From Zygnema circumcarinatum (taxonomy: Eukaryota > Streptophyta > Zygnematophyceae > Zygnematales > Zygnemataceae), in NCBI GenBank assembly GCA_037447605.1, contig CM074809.1:665705-729704 (forward strand): DNA of 64,000 nucleotides, read 5' to 3'. The notes under the pieces are model-generated. The model was not told the DNA's origin. It was given only the letters and a program-made list of their open reading frames with translations, and searched no databases. Positions 61,925-64,000 of this stretch are shown here, piece after piece. The position numbers were made by a program, and so were the translations under genes. Position 1 is the stretch's first letter. Each line of letters starts with the position of its first letter.

Positions 61925-62602
61925 TGTATGGTAAGTAAATCGCAAATAGGACAACACAACCAAGCCTGGAAGTACTCCGCCATGCATTATTGTTGCTGCT
62001 TGACGATGATGATGATGACTTTTACGACTTCTGAAGGGAGGATGTGGCATCGATCGCACGATGGCGATGATGCCGTCAAGTGTATATGGAACATTATTAT
62101 CATCATTTATTTTTGAAACCTTGATGCGCTGTACAGGTAGGGGGTCACCTCTGTCACACCTGAGAACTGAACTATCCACAGCCTCTAAAATAGCAACACC
62201 TCACTGACTCTACACCTCTCTCTCTTCTGATGGCAAGGACGATTTCCACGTCTTCCAACTCGCAAACTTTCCTTTGGTTTCTGATGGCCATACCGTAATG
62301 CATGTAACTGGCCATCAAAAGCTAAAGGAAAGTTACATGCATTAGGGTGTGGGCGTATGCCGATCTTTCCTTTGAGAGCTTCGGCACTCAATGAGTGCTC
62401 TTTCTGCTGTGGGGAAACGAGCTCTCTACGGACCTCAAGCGCGTTATCGCCTTTTTCAAGATGGTCACAGCAGCCGCAGATTCGGATTCAAGTAGCTCAA
62501 GGGAAGGGTACAATTCTTGAATCTTTTGAGGCGAGAGGCGTTCGTTGGCGGTAGCAACCGACTCCTGAATGCATCTGCAAAAAGTAACAAACAGGGAAGT
62601 TA
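61925..62602. repeat. Segmental duplication, copy 2
   Basis: Direct copy of 57640-58260, in the same orientation and about 4.3 kb away. The homology stops just past the acceptor of the copied last exon (AACAAACAGGGAA). Confidence 0.85.
62388..62574 (-). pseudogene. Duplicated last exon of the unidentified gene (copy 2, open frame)
   Basis: Same length (187 nt), acceptor and stop as 58051-58237. The product differs at about a dozen residues (RLSPQKIQELYPSLELLESE, then a basic tail ending SRKSTH). The penultimate exon is not duplicated, so this is either an alternative terminal exon for a transcript starting at 63.9 kb or an orphan copy. Confidence 0.5.
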
Positions 62603-63049
62603 AGTTCTAGTCCTAGGAAGTTTCTTACTCGTCGGCTGAGCTTTGGAGGCTAGGTTTATCATGTTCTAGCGGCAACACGTGCAACTTCAACTCTTGTTCA
62701 AGTTAGGGTCTCAATTTAATGATAGCAAACAAGTTCAACGTCAGCAGAATAAGGGGAAGTTAGTCATCGTGAAGGACTGTTCCTTTTGACCTCTCTAGAC
62801 GCCATAAATATACAAATTTGCCATATGATCCTGCTAATCAAGTGCTCAAGCTTATCTATAACACACACCGAAAAACATTCTAATTTGTCACAGTATCGCA
62901 GTTTTTCAACTAGCACCTCAATGTTCTGACGTCATAATGAAGCCTCCATCCGGACAAAATCACCCAAGCCAAGTAGTCTACTTTTCAGAGTAATTACAAA
63001 AAACCGAACTTTTTCTCAACCCAATGATGGAACCGTTAGCGTTTCAAGG

Positions 63050-63235
63050 AGAGGGAGGGGGGAGGGCTAAGCGAAGGGGGAGTGGGGGGGGGGATGGGGA
63101 GGAGAAGGGAGGGGGGAAGGGGTAAGGGAAGGGGAGAGAGAGGGGGAGAGAGAGAGGAGGGGGTGGGGGAGGCGAGGGGGAGGGGGAGAGAAAGGTGGGG
63201 GGGACGGGAGACGGGAAAAGGGGAGAGGGACGACA
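63050..63235. repeat. G/A-rich low-complexity tract
   Basis: Nearly pure purine sequence. The Pro/Ser/Leu or Gly/Glu frames on either strand are artefacts. Confidence 0.85.
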
Positions 63236-63269
63236 ACGGCTTAAATAACCCTCTGTTAGGCATCCTTAC

Positions 63270-63953
63270 CTCTCCCACATCACTCTCGTGAACGATAGGC
63301 TCCACATCCCCCTCGGTATCGTTTCCAGTATCTTTAGATGAGATAAGCGAGGAATCTCCTTCCTCCGCTATACAATCCATGTCTTCCTGAAATTTTATAA
63401 CTCCACTTGGCAAAATCCAGGCAGACTTACAGGCATATTTCGCGATACCAGGTAGGGAACCGTTTGCTTTTAAATGGCTCTGAATCAAGACGAGGCCTTC
63501 TAACGAGCTGCTCAGTCTCTGAGATATCAAAATCATCAACTTTTCAGGTTCAGGTTCTCCTGTTAACCACTGCAACTCCGCTTGTCTGTAAAACACCTCT
63601 CTTCGATTTGTCGGAAGGTAGTAGATGACAAGCCATAACAGGCATTCTCCTCTTGAATAGGCCATCCTAAAAAGGATATTGTCTTTTATCCTTTGAAATC
63701 TGCCACTCTCTAATTGACGTAACAACGTAAGAGTGGCGAGTCCTACACGCGAAATGATGTCTTCCAAGTCCGACCCTGTTTCCATTATCAAAAAATCTCC
63801 CATCCTTCTGCAAGACTGTGGAACAAGTTGTAAAAAGCTTCGAAGCATATATTCTGGCAGCATGAAATTGTGGCCTTCCATTGTAGCGCCTATGGCGATT
63901 GATGCAACGCTCTCCAAGAGCCAAAATAAATCCCAAGGGCTTTCAAAAGCCAT
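63270..63953 (-). CDS. Unidentified gene, 5' or internal exon near the window edge
   Basis: Open from an ATG at 63953 to the donor GGAGAG/GTAAGG at 63270 (228 codons). Reads MAFESPWDLFWLLESVASIA, MLPEYMLRSFLQLVPQSCRR, FRMAYSRGECLLWLVIYYLP and AELQWLTGEPEPEKLMILIS, ending in an acidic stretch (EEGDSSLISSKDTGNDTEGD). GTAAGT at about 63427-63432 and TTTTCAG at about 63390 could mark a very short in-frame intron (about 44 nt), so the region may be two exons. The helical hydrophobic character and length recall a solenoid-like protein. Family not recognised. The ATG may not be the true start, because the window ends 47 bp upstream. Confidence 0.55.
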
Positions 63954-64000
63954 GCCTGTCCAATTCCATAATATAATTTCGGTTTGTTCTGTTGTTTCAT

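Overview
This is nuclear DNA from a photosynthetic eukaryote, almost certainly a streptophyte. The plus and minus strands carry spliced genes with GT/AG introns of roughly 100-500 bp. The right half holds three recognisable plant genes: a plastid NADP-malate dehydrogenase with both thioredoxin-regulated cysteine pairs, a PHT4/ANTR-type anion transporter with an N-terminal extension, and a filament-like plant protein (FPP). The NXPE-like esterases and the fungal/bacterial-style TauD dioxygenase on the left would be unusual in a flowering plant. I lean towards a charophyte, bryophyte, lycophyte or fern, but cannot name the species.

Layout. 1-2078: mosaic of dispersed repeats, including the right end of a Tc1/mariner-like element. 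2079-5912 (+): complete seven-exon NXPE-like SGNH/PC-esterase gene (gene 1). 5913-7600: its 3' flank with a 20-bp minisatellite, a dispersed repeat and a truncated RPF2 pseudogene. 7600-34548: four head-to-tail copies (A-D) of a unit of about 6.9 kb. Each unit holds a long inverted repeat, a seven-exon TauD/TfdA-like Fe(II)/2-oxoglutarate dioxygenase gene, an unidentified gene-like fragment, a 557-bp mariner-type MITE (units A-C) and the promoter plus exon 1 of an NXPE-like gene. Units A-C stop inside NXPE intron 1. Unit D continues into a second complete NXPE-like gene (gene 2, 33755-37325). Dioxygenase copies A and D are intact; B and C are broken.

38-64 kb, all genes on the minus strand: NADP-MDH (39025-44329, 14 exons), PHT4-like transporter (45868-50126, 8 exons), FPP (52446-57135, 5 exons), and an unidentified gene or genes (58051-63953 and beyond the edge) whose last exon and 3' flank, with a conserved hairpin, are duplicated at 61.9-62.6 kb. 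I reconstructed all spliced models by eye from splice sites, phase and family resemblance. For every named gene the exon phases close without an internal stop.

The most interesting part is the amplified module. A dioxygenase gene and the 5' end of a secretory-pathway esterase gene have been copied together several times. This puts orphan esterase promoters directly upstream of large hairpin-forming repeats. The unit that lacks the MITE carries the classic 3-bp mariner excision footprint.
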